Positions 8,062 through 16,448 of a stretch of 64,000 bases of DNA are shown here, piece after piece (within the stretch, counting starts at the first letter, position 1; each line of letters begins with the position of its first letter). Position numbers and translations under genes: made by a program. Location: NCBI GenBank assembly GCA_934661005.1, contig CAKUIK010000005.1, positions 15,532 through 79,531 on the forward strand, read 5' to 3'. Below the pieces are notes generated by a model that was given only the letters and a program-made list of their open reading frames with translations, did not search any database and was not told the DNA's origin. Source of the stretch: an uncultured Slackia sp. Lineage in GTDB: Bacteria > Actinomycetota > Coriobacteriia > Coriobacteriales > Eggerthellaceae.

Positions 8062-9132
8062 GTGCTCTACCGCATCATTGATGCTGGTGACGTGCCTTCG
8101 CTCATTCGGGCTTTCATGGATTCTTACGAACTTGTGGCCCCGGTCGAATGCGACCAGGGCCACATTTTCGATACCATCGAAGACCCGAATGATGTGGTGC
8201 TGAACTACTCGACCACCATCGCATCTCCCAAAAAGTATTTCCTGCCTCCTCGCGAGGTGCTCTTCAAATTTGACGTGGCGCAAAACGATGTCGACGCCTA
8301 TGAGCTCGATGTGAAGCCGCGCGTTCTCTTCGGCGTTCATCCTTGCGATATGAACGCTATCGAAAAACTTGATTCCGTATTCCTTGAAGGGCCGTACCCC
8401 GACCCGTACTATCGCGCGCGTCGCGAAGCCACGCTCATCGTGGGCGTTGGATGCACGCCTTCCCAGTCGTGCTTCTGCCATCGCATGGATGCCGACGAAG
8501 CGCCTGCCGGATACGACTTGTTCCTGCAAGATTTGGGGGACCGATTCTGGGTCTCTATCTCTTCGGTTGCCGCGGCGGAAGTTCTTGAGGAATCAACCAC
8601 GCTGCGTGAAGCGACCGACGAGGATCGCGCTGCTTTCGCTGCCGCCACTCGCCGCCGCAACGAGGCATTTTCCTCTGATATTCCCTTTGTGCAAGACGTT
8701 GCCATGCTTATGGACACGTACCACTCCGATCCGTTTTGGGCTGAGCTTGGCTCGCGCTGCCTGAATTGCACCGCATGCGCTTCGGTATGCCCCACGTGTA
8801 TGTGCTTCGACATAGTCGACGAACTTGCATTCGACGGCAAAACCGGCGAGCGCGTGCGCGAGTGGGATTGCTGCACGAATCCCCAGTTCGCAACGGTTGC
8901 AGGCGGTCATAATTTCCGCCCGAGCGAGCGCGAGCGCGTGCGTCATCGCATGTATCACAAGCTCAATGGCTTCAAAGAAAAGCACGGCAGCATGCTCTGC
9001 GTCGGTTGCGGGCGTTGCGTTGACGCGTGCAAAACCGGCATCAATCCCATCGAAGTGCTGAAATTCTTCGACGAGAAAACGCGCGGCGCGCATGACGCCC
9101 AGCAGGGAAAGGGGGCGTGCGATGGCGAATAG
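8062..9132 (+). CDS. [NiFe] hydrogenase beta subunit, iron-sulfur electron-transfer protein (HydB type)
   Basis: A 356-residue cytoplasmic ferredoxin-like subunit of a group 3 (sulfhydrogenase-type) hydrogenase, related to anaerobic sulfite reductase subunit A. GTG at 8062 is the likely start because AAGGAGGA (8050-8057) sits 5 bp upstream; an in-frame TTG at 8047 lies upstream of that site. Two [4Fe-4S] motifs are visible near the C-terminus: CLNCTACASVCPTC and CVGCGRCVDACK. It opens a four-gene operon in which every following gene overlaps or abuts the previous one. Its role is to pass electrons between the flavin subunit and the catalytic dimer. Confidence 0.88.
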   Translation: MLYRIIDAGDVPSLIRAFMDSYELVAPVECDQGHIFDTIEDPNDVVLNYSTTIASPKKYFLPPREVLFKFDVAQNDVDAYELDVKPRVLFGVHPCDMNAIEKLDSVFLEGPYPDPYYRARREATLIVGVGCTPSQSCFCHRMDADEAPAGYDLFLQDLGDRFWVSISSVAAAEVLEESTTLREATDEDRAAFAAATRRRNEAFSSDIPFVQDVAMLMDTYHSDPFWAELGSRCLNCTACASVCPTCMCFDIVDELAFDGKTGERVREWDCCTNPQFATVAGGHNFRPSERERVRHRMYHKLNGFKEKHGSMLCVGCGRCVDACKTGINPIEVLKFFDEKTRGAHDAQQGKGACDGE

Positions 9133-10036
9133 GCATGCTTTCACGACTTCGGTCGAAGTATCTCCGCTTGCAGCGGCGGGCCATGTGAAAACGGGCGCGG
9201 AACTCATGGCCGAAAACCCGTATCGCCCGTGGCCTGCGCGCATTACATCCATCATGGAACTCACCGCAACTGAGAAGTTGTTCGAGTTCCGCCTGATCGA
9301 CGAGCGCATTCGCGAAGCGTTCCACCAGCAGCCCGGCCAGTTCGTCGAGCTGTCTATCTTCGGCGTCGGCGAAGCGCCCATCTCTATTTCATCGTCGCCT
9401 TCCAAGCAGGGCTTTATTGAATTGTGCGTTCGTCGTGCGGGCAAGTTCACCGAAGAACTGCACAAAATGCAGTGCGGCGACGTCGTTGGCATTCGCGGGC
9501 CCTTTGGCCGTCCGTTCCCCTTCGAGAAAATGAAGGGCCACGATATTTTGCTCGTCGCGGGCGGCTTGGGCATTGCACCCTTGCGCTCGCTTATCAACAA
9601 CATTCACGACGAGCGCAGCGAGTTCGGCAAGGTCACCATTATTTACGGTTCGCGCAACCCGCGTGAAGTCATGTTTCGCGACCAGTTTGAGATGTGGCGC
9701 CATCGCCGTGATTTCGACCTGCATCTTACCGTCGACAATTACGAAGACGGTTGGGATGGCGAAGTCGGCTTGGTTACGAAGCCGTTCGAGCATTTGGAAG
9801 TCGATGCCGATAATACCTTCGGCGCGCTGTGCGGTCCGCCGGTCATGTATCGATTCGTCGTTGAGGAAATGCGCAAGAAGGGCATTCCCTACGATCGTAT
9901 TTATATGAGTTTCGAACGTCATATGAAATGCGGCATGGGCAAATGCGGGCATTGCCAAGTTGGGCATCAGTATGTGTGCATCGACGGACCCGTGTTCAAC
10001 TATTGGGAAGCGAAGAATATTCAGGGGTCGATGTAG
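9122..10036 (+). CDS. [NiFe] hydrogenase gamma subunit, FAD/NAD(P)-binding (HydG type)
   Basis: A 304-residue diaphorase subunit. The ATG at 9122 overlaps the beta-subunit stop by 11 bp. An FAD-binding ferredoxin reductase fold (motif EAPISISSSPSK, residues about 80-95) is followed by the NAD(P) domain with VAGGLGIAPLRSL and LCGPPVMYRF. Four cysteines near the C-terminus (CGMGKCGHCQVG with a later YVC) form a [2Fe-2S] site as in PyrK and sulfhydrogenase gamma subunits. It connects the hydrogenase to NAD(H) or NADP(H); which one is used cannot be told by eye. Confidence 0.9.
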   Translation: MANRHAFTTSVEVSPLAAAGHVKTGAELMAENPYRPWPARITSIMELTATEKLFEFRLIDERIREAFHQQPGQFVELSIFGVGEAPISISSSPSKQGFIELCVRRAGKFTEELHKMQCGDVVGIRGPFGRPFPFEKMKGHDILLVAGGLGIAPLRSLINNIHDERSEFGKVTIIYGSRNPREVMFRDQFEMWRHRRDFDLHLTVDNYEDGWDGEVGLVTKPFEHLEVDADNTFGALCGPPVMYRFVVEEMRKKGIPYDRIYMSFERHMKCGMGKCGHCQVGHQYVCIDGPVFNYWEAKNIQGSM

Positions 10037-10828
10037 ATGGAATGCCAAACGAAAAGAAACGCCACGCCGCGCGTGGTGGTGCTGGGCTTGGCGAGCTGCT
10101 TTGGCTGCCAGCTGCAAATAACGAACGCGGAATCGCATCTGCTTGAGATTTTGGGTCAAATCGATGTCCAATATTGGCAAATGGCCTCAAGTGCGCCCGA
10201 ACCCGAGGGCGATGTGGATGTGGTAATCATCGAAGGAGCCGTTTCCACGGTTGAATCTCGCGAACTCGTTGAGCGTTGGCGTGATCGCGCGAAATGCCTC
10301 ATCGCAATGGGGGCATGCGCGGTATGCGGCGGCATTCCGTCTATCGCTGCGCGCGATTTGGACGAGCGCGCGAAAAGCGTATATGGCGACGAGCTTCCCT
10401 CGGCCTGCGGCGAAATGCTCATTCCGCAGCCGGTGAGCAGCGTGGTTGATGTCGATTTCGAGGTTCGCGCCTGTCCGATCGACCCCGCCGATTTCGTTGC
10501 TGTGATGCAGCGCGCGATATACGGAAGCAATGCGACCGTTCAAACGGGAACGATGTGCGGCAGCTGCAAGCGTAATGAAAGCAACTGCTTGTGGCACGAG
10601 GGGAAAGTGTGCTTGGGTCTTGTGACGCAAGAAGGTTGCAACGCGAAATGCGTACAGCTTGGTCGTGAGTGCAACGGATGCCGCGGCCTATCGCCGAATG
10701 CGAATCTGTCAGCGGCGCGCGCGTTTGCCGAGGCATCGGGTGTCGGAGCTGCTCGCTTCGATGAGGCACTTGAATTGTTCAACCTGGTCAATCCTATGAT
10801 TTCGCCTGTTTTGGAAGGGGAGGAGTAG
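10037..10828 (+). CDS. [NiFe] hydrogenase delta (small) subunit
   Basis: A 263-residue small subunit starting directly after the gamma stop codon. The proximal cluster motif SCFGCQ (C21, C24), GACAVCGG and CPIDP are present, followed by a Cys-rich segment (TMCGSCKRNESNC to CNGCRG) for further [4Fe-4S] clusters. There is no Tat signal, so the enzyme is cytoplasmic. It relays electrons from the Ni-Fe site of the large subunit to the beta subunit. Three bases separate it from the large-subunit gene. Confidence 0.9.
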   Translation: MECQTKRNATPRVVVLGLASCFGCQLQITNAESHLLEILGQIDVQYWQMASSAPEPEGDVDVVIIEGAVSTVESRELVERWRDRAKCLIAMGACAVCGGIPSIAARDLDERAKSVYGDELPSACGEMLIPQPVSSVVDVDFEVRACPIDPADFVAVMQRAIYGSNATVQTGTMCGSCKRNESNCLWHEGKVCLGLVTQEGCNAKCVQLGRECNGCRGLSPNANLSAARAFAEASGVGAARFDEALELFNLVNPMISPVLEGEE

Positions 10829-10831
10829 CCT

Positions 10832-12109
10832 ATGCGCACGACGCTTTCTATGAACCACATCGCTCGCATCGAGGGTCATGGCAATATCTCGCTTTCCATC
10901 GAAGATGGCCGCGTGTCCGATGTGAAAATGAATGTGGTGGAACCTGCTCGCTTATTCGAATCGATGGTGGGAGGCCGTCCGTTTTCGCAGACGAGCTATA
11001 TCGCCTCGCGCATTTGCGGCATCTGCTCGTCAAGCCATGTGATAACCGACTTGCTTGCAATCGAGCAGATTTTCGGCGTGAAAACGAGCGAGCGTACGCG
11101 CGTCCTTCGCGAATTGCTCGTGTATGGCAGCTTCCTTCAGAATCATGCGGCGCACCTGTTTGTTTTCGCGGCCCCCGATTTCGAGGGGCTCGACAGCGCA
11201 TTCCCCCTTGCGGAATCTGCCCCAGAGCTTTTCAATGGCGGCATGGGCATTAAGTCGTTGGGCAATGAACTGTGCACGCTTGTTGGCGGCCGTTCGATTC
11301 ACCCCATCACGTGTGTCGTGGGTGGTTTCACTCATGAACCTTCTCGTGACGATTGCCTCGCTATGGCCGATAAAGTTGCCGCAGCGCGTGAATTCTGCGA
11401 AAAGACGGTTGATGTGTTCGCGGGCTTCGAAGTGCCTGCGATTGAAACGTCCGGCGATTTCATGGCGCTTGTGGAAGATGGTCGTTATTGTGTGGTGGGC
11501 GACACCGCTGCGTTCGCATCGGACGGCGCGCGTTTTGCCGCGGCTGATTATCTGGAGAATATCGAAGAATACGCCGTAGATCATTCGGCTGCTCGATTCT
11601 CGCGCCGTACGAGCACGAAGAAAAACATTACGACGAGCGCCCTTGCGCGCATCAACTTGAGCTGGAACGAGCTTTCGCAGCCGGCGCGATTGGCTGCCGC
11701 GAAGGCCGGCCTTCGTCCGCCGGTGCGAAACCCGTTCTTGAACAATGTCGCGCAAGCAGTCGAACTCGTCGATGTGTGTGTTCGCTGCGAGGCTATGCTT
11801 CGCTGGTTGGCATTCGGCGAGGGAACGAGCAAGCCTGTGGAATTCGAAGTTCGCGCGGGAAGGGGCGTTGGCATGACCGAGGCTCCGCGCGGCACGCTTA
11901 TCCATGAGTTGGAAATTGGCGAGGATGGCCGCGTTAAGCACGCGAGCATTATCACGCCAACGATTCATAATCTGGGTGACACCGAATCGAGCGTTCGTAC
12001 GCTTGCCGAGCTTATGGCTGAGCAAGGTGCCTGTGAGGAAGAGATTCGTCTGGAGGTCGGAAAGCTCGTGCGTGCGTATGATCCGTGCCTCTCTTGCTCG
12101 GTGCATTAG
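10832..12109 (+). CDS. [NiFe] hydrogenase alpha (large, catalytic) subunit
   Basis: A 425-residue subunit binding the Ni-Fe centre. The N-terminal ligand motif is RICGICSSSH (C62, C65, H69), and the C-terminal motif DPCLSCSVH supplies C419, C422 and H425. The reading frame stops directly after that histidine (CAT then TAG at 12107-12109), so there is no C-terminal peptide for a maturation endopeptidase to remove, unlike most [NiFe] hydrogenases. It closes the operon and is followed by a terminator. No hyp maturation genes lie in the window. The probable role is H2 oxidation or proton reduction coupled to NAD(P). Confidence 0.92.
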   Translation: MRTTLSMNHIARIEGHGNISLSIEDGRVSDVKMNVVEPARLFESMVGGRPFSQTSYIASRICGICSSSHVITDLLAIEQIFGVKTSERTRVLRELLVYGSFLQNHAAHLFVFAAPDFEGLDSAFPLAESAPELFNGGMGIKSLGNELCTLVGGRSIHPITCVVGGFTHEPSRDDCLAMADKVAAAREFCEKTVDVFAGFEVPAIETSGDFMALVEDGRYCVVGDTAAFASDGARFAAADYLENIEEYAVDHSAARFSRRTSTKKNITTSALARINLSWNELSQPARLAAAKAGLRPPVRNPFLNNVAQAVELVDVCVRCEAMLRWLAFGEGTSKPVEFEVRAGRGVGMTEAPRGTLIHELEIGEDGRVKHASIITPTIHNLGDTESSVRTLAELMAEQGACEEEIRLEVGKLVRAYDPCLSCSVH

Positions 12110-12170
12110 GCGATTTTTGTCAGTTTTGAGGGTGGAAAACGGCCTCAAATTACGATTTCGGTGACGACTT

Positions 12171-12200
12171 GGGCCGCCTTCGGGCGGCCCAACTGTTTTA
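12171..12200 (+). terminator. Terminator of the hydrogenase operon
   Basis: GGGCCGCC at 12171-12178 pairs with GGCGGCCC at 12183-12190 across a TTCG loop, followed by AACTGTTTTA. The T-tract is interrupted, so efficiency may be moderate. Confidence 0.7.
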
Positions 12201-12358
12201 ATGTGTGCAAAATGTGAGCAACAAGGTAGTATTTCTCAAAACAGATACCGCTCACGTCTTGAAAACGACCGCTCGCCGAAAGTGAAAAACTTTTTTTGAG
12301 GTAGACATTTTCGAAAAATGACACATTCAATTTGGTCGATTTGCGAATCTGCAAGTTG
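12201..12358. other. AT-rich convergent intergenic segment
   Basis: Between the hydrogenase terminator and the TetR terminator the base composition drops markedly in GC, with A- and T-runs. No open frame, RNA fold or promoter is convincing here. Confidence 0.5.
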
Positions 12359-12391
12359 AAAAAATGCCGTTTGACGTGGTCAAACGGCATT
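12359..12391 (-). terminator. Terminator of the TetR gene (minus strand)
   Basis: A perfect 13-bp inverted repeat with arms AATGCCGTTTGAC and GTCAAACGGCATT (12363-12375, 12379-12391) and a GTG loop. On the minus strand it runs into a 6-base T tract (12364-12359). Confidence 0.85.
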
Positions 12392-12417
12392 GCTATAAGC
12401 GGAAGTTCCAGGGTGGT

Positions 12418-13071
12418 TTACAGCACGCGACGCAGCTGCTGCTCCTTAATTTCGCTCTCAAGCGAGGAATGAATGATGTTCTGGAAGGGTTCCACGTCGC
12501 TCAAAATGCCCACGTTCGAGGGCATGCACACGCGACGAACTAGGTAGCTGATCGCGGCTCCCGTGTAGAACTCGGCAAGGAAATGCACCGCCGAGTCACC
12601 CAAAGAACGGTTGCTCAGAATGAATCGAATGTCGTGCTCGAGCGCTGGAACATACAGGTCGTAAAGGTACGCGCGAAGCCCGTCGTTCTCGGCGCTTTGG
12701 AGCGCTTTGGCGTAATACGACCGGCGTTTCTCGAGGGTATCGGCGAGCGCCTGAAAGAACTCCGAGCCGTCAAGCGAGCGCACACCGACTTTCTTGAAGG
12801 CGTAATACGGCTTGTCGGTAATGGCGCCTTCCGCCTCTCTTTCGTACACCAAATGGTCGGAATCGAAGCGTTCCAGCAGCGTTTCTGCGAGGTCATTGCG
12901 GAAAACCCAACGAATGAGGTGGGCCTTGCTTTCGAAGTGGTAGTAAAACGTCTTGCGGTTTTTGCCCGAGGCGGCAACGATGTCGGAAACCGAGATTCTC
13001 TCAATGGGGAGCTTCTCGGCGAGGCTTACGAACGATTCGCCCATAAGCTCCATGGTGTCGGAAGATGCCAT
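12418..13071 (-). CDS. TetR/AcrR-family transcriptional regulator
   Basis: A 217-residue repressor-type protein. The N-terminal helix-turn-helix is recognisable (ISVSDIVAASGKNRKTFYYH, residues about 26-45), and the C-terminal ligand domain resembles the DhaS/TetR_C_8 group. The minus-strand ATG at 13071 follows AAGGAG. It is divergent from the acyl-CoA dehydrogenase-fixABCX operon, and the 410-bp spacer carries a dyad (13188-13207), so it probably controls that operon and itself. The ligand is unknown; an acyl-CoA or the organic acid feeding the operon is a reasonable inference. Confidence 0.88.
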   Translation of the reverse strand: MASSDTMELMGESFVSLAEKLPIERISVSDIVAASGKNRKTFYYHFESKAHLIRWVFRNDLAETLLERFDSDHLVYEREAEGAITDKPYYAFKKVGVRSLDGSEFFQALADTLEKRRSYYAKALQSAENDGLRAYLYDLYVPALEHDIRFILSNRSLGDSAVHFLAEFYTGAAISYLVRRVCMPSNVGILSDVEPFQNIIHSSLESEIKEQQLRRVL

Positions 13072-13187
13072 AACGCTCCTTATAATGCGAGTGAATTGGG
13101 ACAGTTTCGCGAGTGCGTGGTGAAAACAAGGGTATGTCTCACGTCGGCGTCTCGCGCGTAAGTATCCTCATTTTAGCATCAGGGGGC

Positions 13188-13207
13188 GACATATGTATCG
13201 ATATGTC
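13188..13207. promoter_or_regulatory. Candidate operator for the divergent TetR regulator
   Basis: GACATAT (13188-13194) and ATATGTC (13201-13207) form a perfect inverted repeat with a 6-bp spacer, 117 bp upstream of the TetR start and 275 bp upstream of the acyl-CoA dehydrogenase gene. A further ATATGTC half-site occurs at 13328-13334. The surrounding 13160-13380 region is AT-rich and holds no gene. Confidence 0.5.
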
Positions 13208-13266
13208 CTACCAGATTTATAAGTAAAGACCCCTTCATTCATTCGTAAAGGCATTGTTTTGCCTGG

Positions 13267-13280
13267 TTTTACGTGTAAAA
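13267..13280. promoter_or_regulatory. Second palindrome in the fix operon promoter region
   Basis: TTTTACGTGTAAAA is a 14-bp dyad (arms TTTTAC/GTAAAA around GT), 202 bp upstream of the operon start. It could bind a dimeric regulator other than the TetR protein. Only the symmetry is observed. Confidence 0.35.
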
Positions 13281-13481
13281 GCATATGCCAATCCTATACA
13301 TCGAACCACAAAGCTACAGAATTAGTTATATGTCCCGCAAATCGGCCAATTTTTGCACAAAATACGAGAACTGACCGTGCTCGAACGGACGCGAACGGCG
13401 TATTCTGCCCATATCGAAACCTGCGCCTTGTAGCGAAGGGGACAGGTTGGTCGAAAAGTCGACATTTATTAGGAGGAAGCA

Positions 13482-14636
13482 ATGGATTTCGCTTTGACCG
13501 ATGAGCAAGAGCTGCTGCTCGAAAGCGTGCGTGAGTTCTGCGATCGCTACTTCACCGACGACGTCGTGAAGGAAATGTACGAGAACGGCGGCATGCCCGA
13601 CGAAATCGCCGAGGCATATCGCGACGCTGGCTTTGGCCTGATGGGCATTCCTGAGGAGTATGGCGGAATCCCTGCTGACAAAGTCACGTTGGGCCTGATG
13701 ATTGAGGAGCTTTACCACAGTGCTGGCTGCATGCACATCCTCTATCAGAACTCCCTGTCCATGTTTGACATCATGGAGTTCGGCACCGAAGAGCAGAAGC
13801 AGCAGGCCGTTGACCACTACATGGAGACCGGCTGGCCTATCGCTTCGCTGTCCATCTCCGAGCCGGGCGCTGGCTCCGACAATGGCTCCATGACCTGCGT
13901 TGCAAAGAAGCAGGCCGACGGCACTTACAAGCTTTCCGGCCAGAAGACCTGGGTCACCATGGGCGAGAAGCTCCCGTACACCATCGTCGTCGCCAAGGAC
14001 GAAGATCCCAGCCGTGAGAACCGCAACATGTCCCTCTGGTACATCCCCATGGACACCCCGGGCGTTTCCACTGCATCGCTGCACAAGATTGGCCAGCAGT
14101 GCATCCCGTTCTGCGAGGTCTACTTCGATGACGTCGTCGTCACGGAAGAGCAGCGCATGGGCAAGCCGGGCGAGGGCTTCATGATGCTCATGAAGAACTT
14201 CGAGGTCGAGCGCTCCTTCATCGTCGCCGAGCAGGTTGGTCTGGCTCAGGCCGCCCTCGAGGACGCTGCCAAGTACGCCAACCAGCGCATCGCTTTCGGC
14301 AAGCCGATCACTAAGCTGCAGATGATCCAGGAGAAGCTCTGCGACATGGAGATCAAGGTTCAGAATACTCGCAACATGCTTTACAAGACCCTGTGGAAGC
14401 TCGACAACGGCGAACCGGTTCAGCTCGACTCCGCAATGCTCAAGCGCTACGGCTGCTCCGAGTGCTTCCAGGTCGCCGACATGGCGCTCTCCATCTACGC
14501 CGGTTTGGGTTATACTACGGAAGTCCGCATTGGTCGTATCTGGGCTGACTTGCGCGGCAACATGTTTGGCGGTGGCACCCACGAAGTCATGGCCTACATT
14601 GCCGGCCGCCAGGTTGCCAAGAAATACGCCAATTAG
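13482..14636 (+). CDS. Acyl-CoA dehydrogenase (CaiA/Bcd-like)
   Basis: A 384-residue flavoprotein of the acyl-CoA dehydrogenase/reductase family: an N-terminal helical domain, the FAD motif SLSISEPGAGSD, and C-terminal GLGYTTEVRIGRIWAD then FGGGTHEVMAYIAGR. Position next to fixABCX resembles the cai/fix arrangement, in which the enzyme reduces crotonobetainyl-CoA, but the substrate cannot be read here and no CoA-transferase or hydratase gene is adjacent. The ATG at 13482 follows TAGGAGGAAG. Codon use is strongly biased to GCT, CTC/CTG, GAC and AAG, like tuf and rplK further on and unlike the hydrogenase genes, implying high expression. Confidence 0.9.
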   Translation: MDFALTDEQELLLESVREFCDRYFTDDVVKEMYENGGMPDEIAEAYRDAGFGLMGIPEEYGGIPADKVTLGLMIEELYHSAGCMHILYQNSLSMFDIMEFGTEEQKQQAVDHYMETGWPIASLSISEPGAGSDNGSMTCVAKKQADGTYKLSGQKTWVTMGEKLPYTIVVAKDEDPSRENRNMSLWYIPMDTPGVSTASLHKIGQQCIPFCEVYFDDVVVTEEQRMGKPGEGFMMLMKNFEVERSFIVAEQVGLAQAALEDAAKYANQRIAFGKPITKLQMIQEKLCDMEIKVQNTRNMLYKTLWKLDNGEPVQLDSAMLKRYGCSECFQVADMALSIYAGLGYTTEVRIGRIWADLRGNMFGGGTHEVMAYIAGRQVAKKYAN

Positions 14637-14693
14637 TAAGTCACGCATAAGACAGTCTGTTAAGAAACGTATCCGAGAAGGGAAAGGTACAAG

Positions 14694-15452
14694 ATGAAAA
14701 TCGTTGTTTCTTTCAAGGTCGTTCCTGACGATCAGGACATCCAGGTGTCCGGCGACGGTAGCCTCGACTACGCCAAGGCTCACCAGATCGTCTCGACCTA
14801 CGACTTGAACGCGATGGAAGCCGCCGCTCAGCTGGCTGCTGCCAACGAAGGTTCCGAAGTCGTGGGCATCACGGTCGGCGGTAAAAAAATCGACGACTCC
14901 AAGACCAAGAAGAACGTGCTTGCTCGCGGCATCGATCAGCTCTACATGACCGCCGACGACGCTTGCGCCGACCTCGACGCTGGCGCTACCGCTGCGGCTC
15001 TCGCCGAGCTCGTTGCCAAGGTGGGCGAATATGACCTCATCATCTGCGGCGACGGCTCTGCTGACAACTACGCTCAGCAGGTTGACGTGCAGCTGGCCGC
15101 TAAGCTCGGTCTGCCCGTCGTCAATGGTGCTACCAAGATTGAAGCTGGCGACGGCGTTGTGACCGTTGTCCGCACCCTCGAAGACGTCGTCGAGACCGTT
15201 GAGGTCCCGCTGCCTGCCGTTGTTTCGGTTGCTCCCGACGTCGCTCTGCCCCGCATCCCGGGCATGAAAGACATTCTGGCCGCCGGCAAGAAGCCGATGA
15301 ACGTCTTTGCCGCTGAAGGCGCTTTTGCCAACAGCATCGAAGTCGTCGACTGCAAGGCTCCCAAGCAGGCCGACCGCAAGCTCGAGATCATCGACGCCGC
15401 CGACGATGGCGCCATCGAGAAGTTCGCTGCCGCCATCAAGGCCGCTCTGTAG
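14694..15452 (+). CDS. fixA: Electron transfer flavoprotein beta subunit, FixA
   Basis: A 252-residue ETF beta-type subunit that, with FixB, takes electrons for transfer through FixC and FixX. The N-terminus KIVVSFKVVPDDQDI and the ETF signature region VVNGATKIEAGDGVVTVVRT then VVSVAPDVALPRIPGMK are typical. It lies 57 bp after the acyl-CoA dehydrogenase gene with a GAAAGG site, in the same highly biased codon style. Confidence 0.93.
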   Translation: MKIVVSFKVVPDDQDIQVSGDGSLDYAKAHQIVSTYDLNAMEAAAQLAAANEGSEVVGITVGGKKIDDSKTKKNVLARGIDQLYMTADDACADLDAGATAAALAELVAKVGEYDLIICGDGSADNYAQQVDVQLAAKLGLPVVNGATKIEAGDGVVTVVRTLEDVVETVEVPLPAVVSVAPDVALPRIPGMKDILAAGKKPMNVFAAEGAFANSIEVVDCKAPKQADRKLEIIDAADDGAIEKFAAAIKAAL

Positions 15453-15481
15453 TTCGCGGAATTAGGAAAGGATCGAAAACA

Positions 15482-16369
15482 ATGAAAGCATTTGTTCTCG
15501 CTGAGCATTCCGACGCCGCCCAGGAGCTCTGCGCTGGCGCTCGCACGATGGCCGATGAGGTCGTCCTGGTCGCTATCGCCGACATGGAGGTTCCTGCCGC
15601 CGTCGCCGATAAAGTCCTGCACGTTGCCCTTCCCGAAGGCGCTGTCGTTGACGACGCTGCCGACACCGTGATTGCCGCGTTTGACGCTGAGCAGCCCGGC
15701 GTTGTGCTCGTTGAGCCGACCCGCCACATGAAGGTCGTTGCTGGCAAGGTTGCCGCTCATGCTGGCGCCTCCATCATCCCCGACGTCATCGAGTTCGATG
15801 GCGACGTCGCTACCGACATGTACTTCGGCGGCGTGGGCATGAAGAAGCAGAAGGCCACCGGCGTTGCCTTCTATGGCGTTGGCGCTGGCGTCTTCGCTGA
15901 GGCTGCCGCTTCTGGTGCCAATGCGACCGAGGAACTCGCTTGGGTTGCTCCTGCCAAGGCCATCAAGCTCGTCTCTTCTGTGCCCGTCGAGAAGTCTGGC
16001 GTCGACCTGAACAAGGCCGACGTTGTCGTTGCCGCTGGCCGCGGCTTCGGCGCTGAGGAAGACCTCCAGATGGCTCGCGACCTCTGCGACAAGGTCGGCG
16101 GCGGCCTCGGCTGCTCCCGTCCTCTCACCGAGGGTGTCAACTGGCTTCCCACCGAGGTCTATGTTGGCGTTTCTGGCCTCATGCTCAGCCCCAAGGTTTA
16201 CATCGCTGCTGGCATTTCTGGCCAGATGCAGCACATGGTCGGCTGCAACCGCGCGACCACGCTGTTCGCGATCAACAAGGACAAGAACGCTCCTATCTTC
16301 AAGCAGTGCGACTACGGTCTGGTTGGCGACATCAAGACTGTCCTGCCCGCGCTTGTTGCTGCGCTCTAA
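15482..16369 (+). CDS. fixB: Electron transfer flavoprotein alpha subunit, FixB
   Basis: A 295-residue ETF alpha subunit. The C-terminal FAD domain is recognised from VVAAGRGFGAEEDLQMARDL, GGGLGCSRPLTEGVNWLP and YIAAGISGQMQHMVGCN. It forms the ETF heterodimer with FixA, 29 bp upstream. A hairpin with a T tract follows at 16389, before fixC, which may set FixAB in excess over FixCX. Confidence 0.94.
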   Translation: MKAFVLAEHSDAAQELCAGARTMADEVVLVAIADMEVPAAVADKVLHVALPEGAVVDDAADTVIAAFDAEQPGVVLVEPTRHMKVVAGKVAAHAGASIIPDVIEFDGDVATDMYFGGVGMKKQKATGVAFYGVGAGVFAEAAASGANATEELAWVAPAKAIKLVSSVPVEKSGVDLNKADVVVAAGRGFGAEEDLQMARDLCDKVGGGLGCSRPLTEGVNWLPTEVYVGVSGLMLSPKVYIAAGISGQMQHMVGCNRATTLFAINKDKNAPIFKQCDYGLVGDIKTVLPALVAAL

Positions 16370-16388
16370 GTCGAATTCGACTTTGTAA

Positions 16389-16420
16389 ACCGGCGTAGGC
16401 GCACCCTGCGCCGGTTTTTC
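16389..16420 (+). terminator. Intra-operon terminator/attenuator between fixB and fixC
   Basis: ACCGGCGTAGG (16389-16399) pairs over 11 bp (one G-T) with CCTGCGCCGGT (16405-16415) and is followed by TTTTC. It lies 29 bp before the fixC start. Confidence 0.75.
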
Positions 16421-16448
16421 TTATCGCTTTCAAGGAAAGGAAGAGTCA

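Noticed and set aside
12583..13161. Plus-strand open frame opposite the TetR gene
   Set aside because: The minus-strand frame has a clear TetR helix-turn-helix and ribosome binding site; the plus frame has neither.
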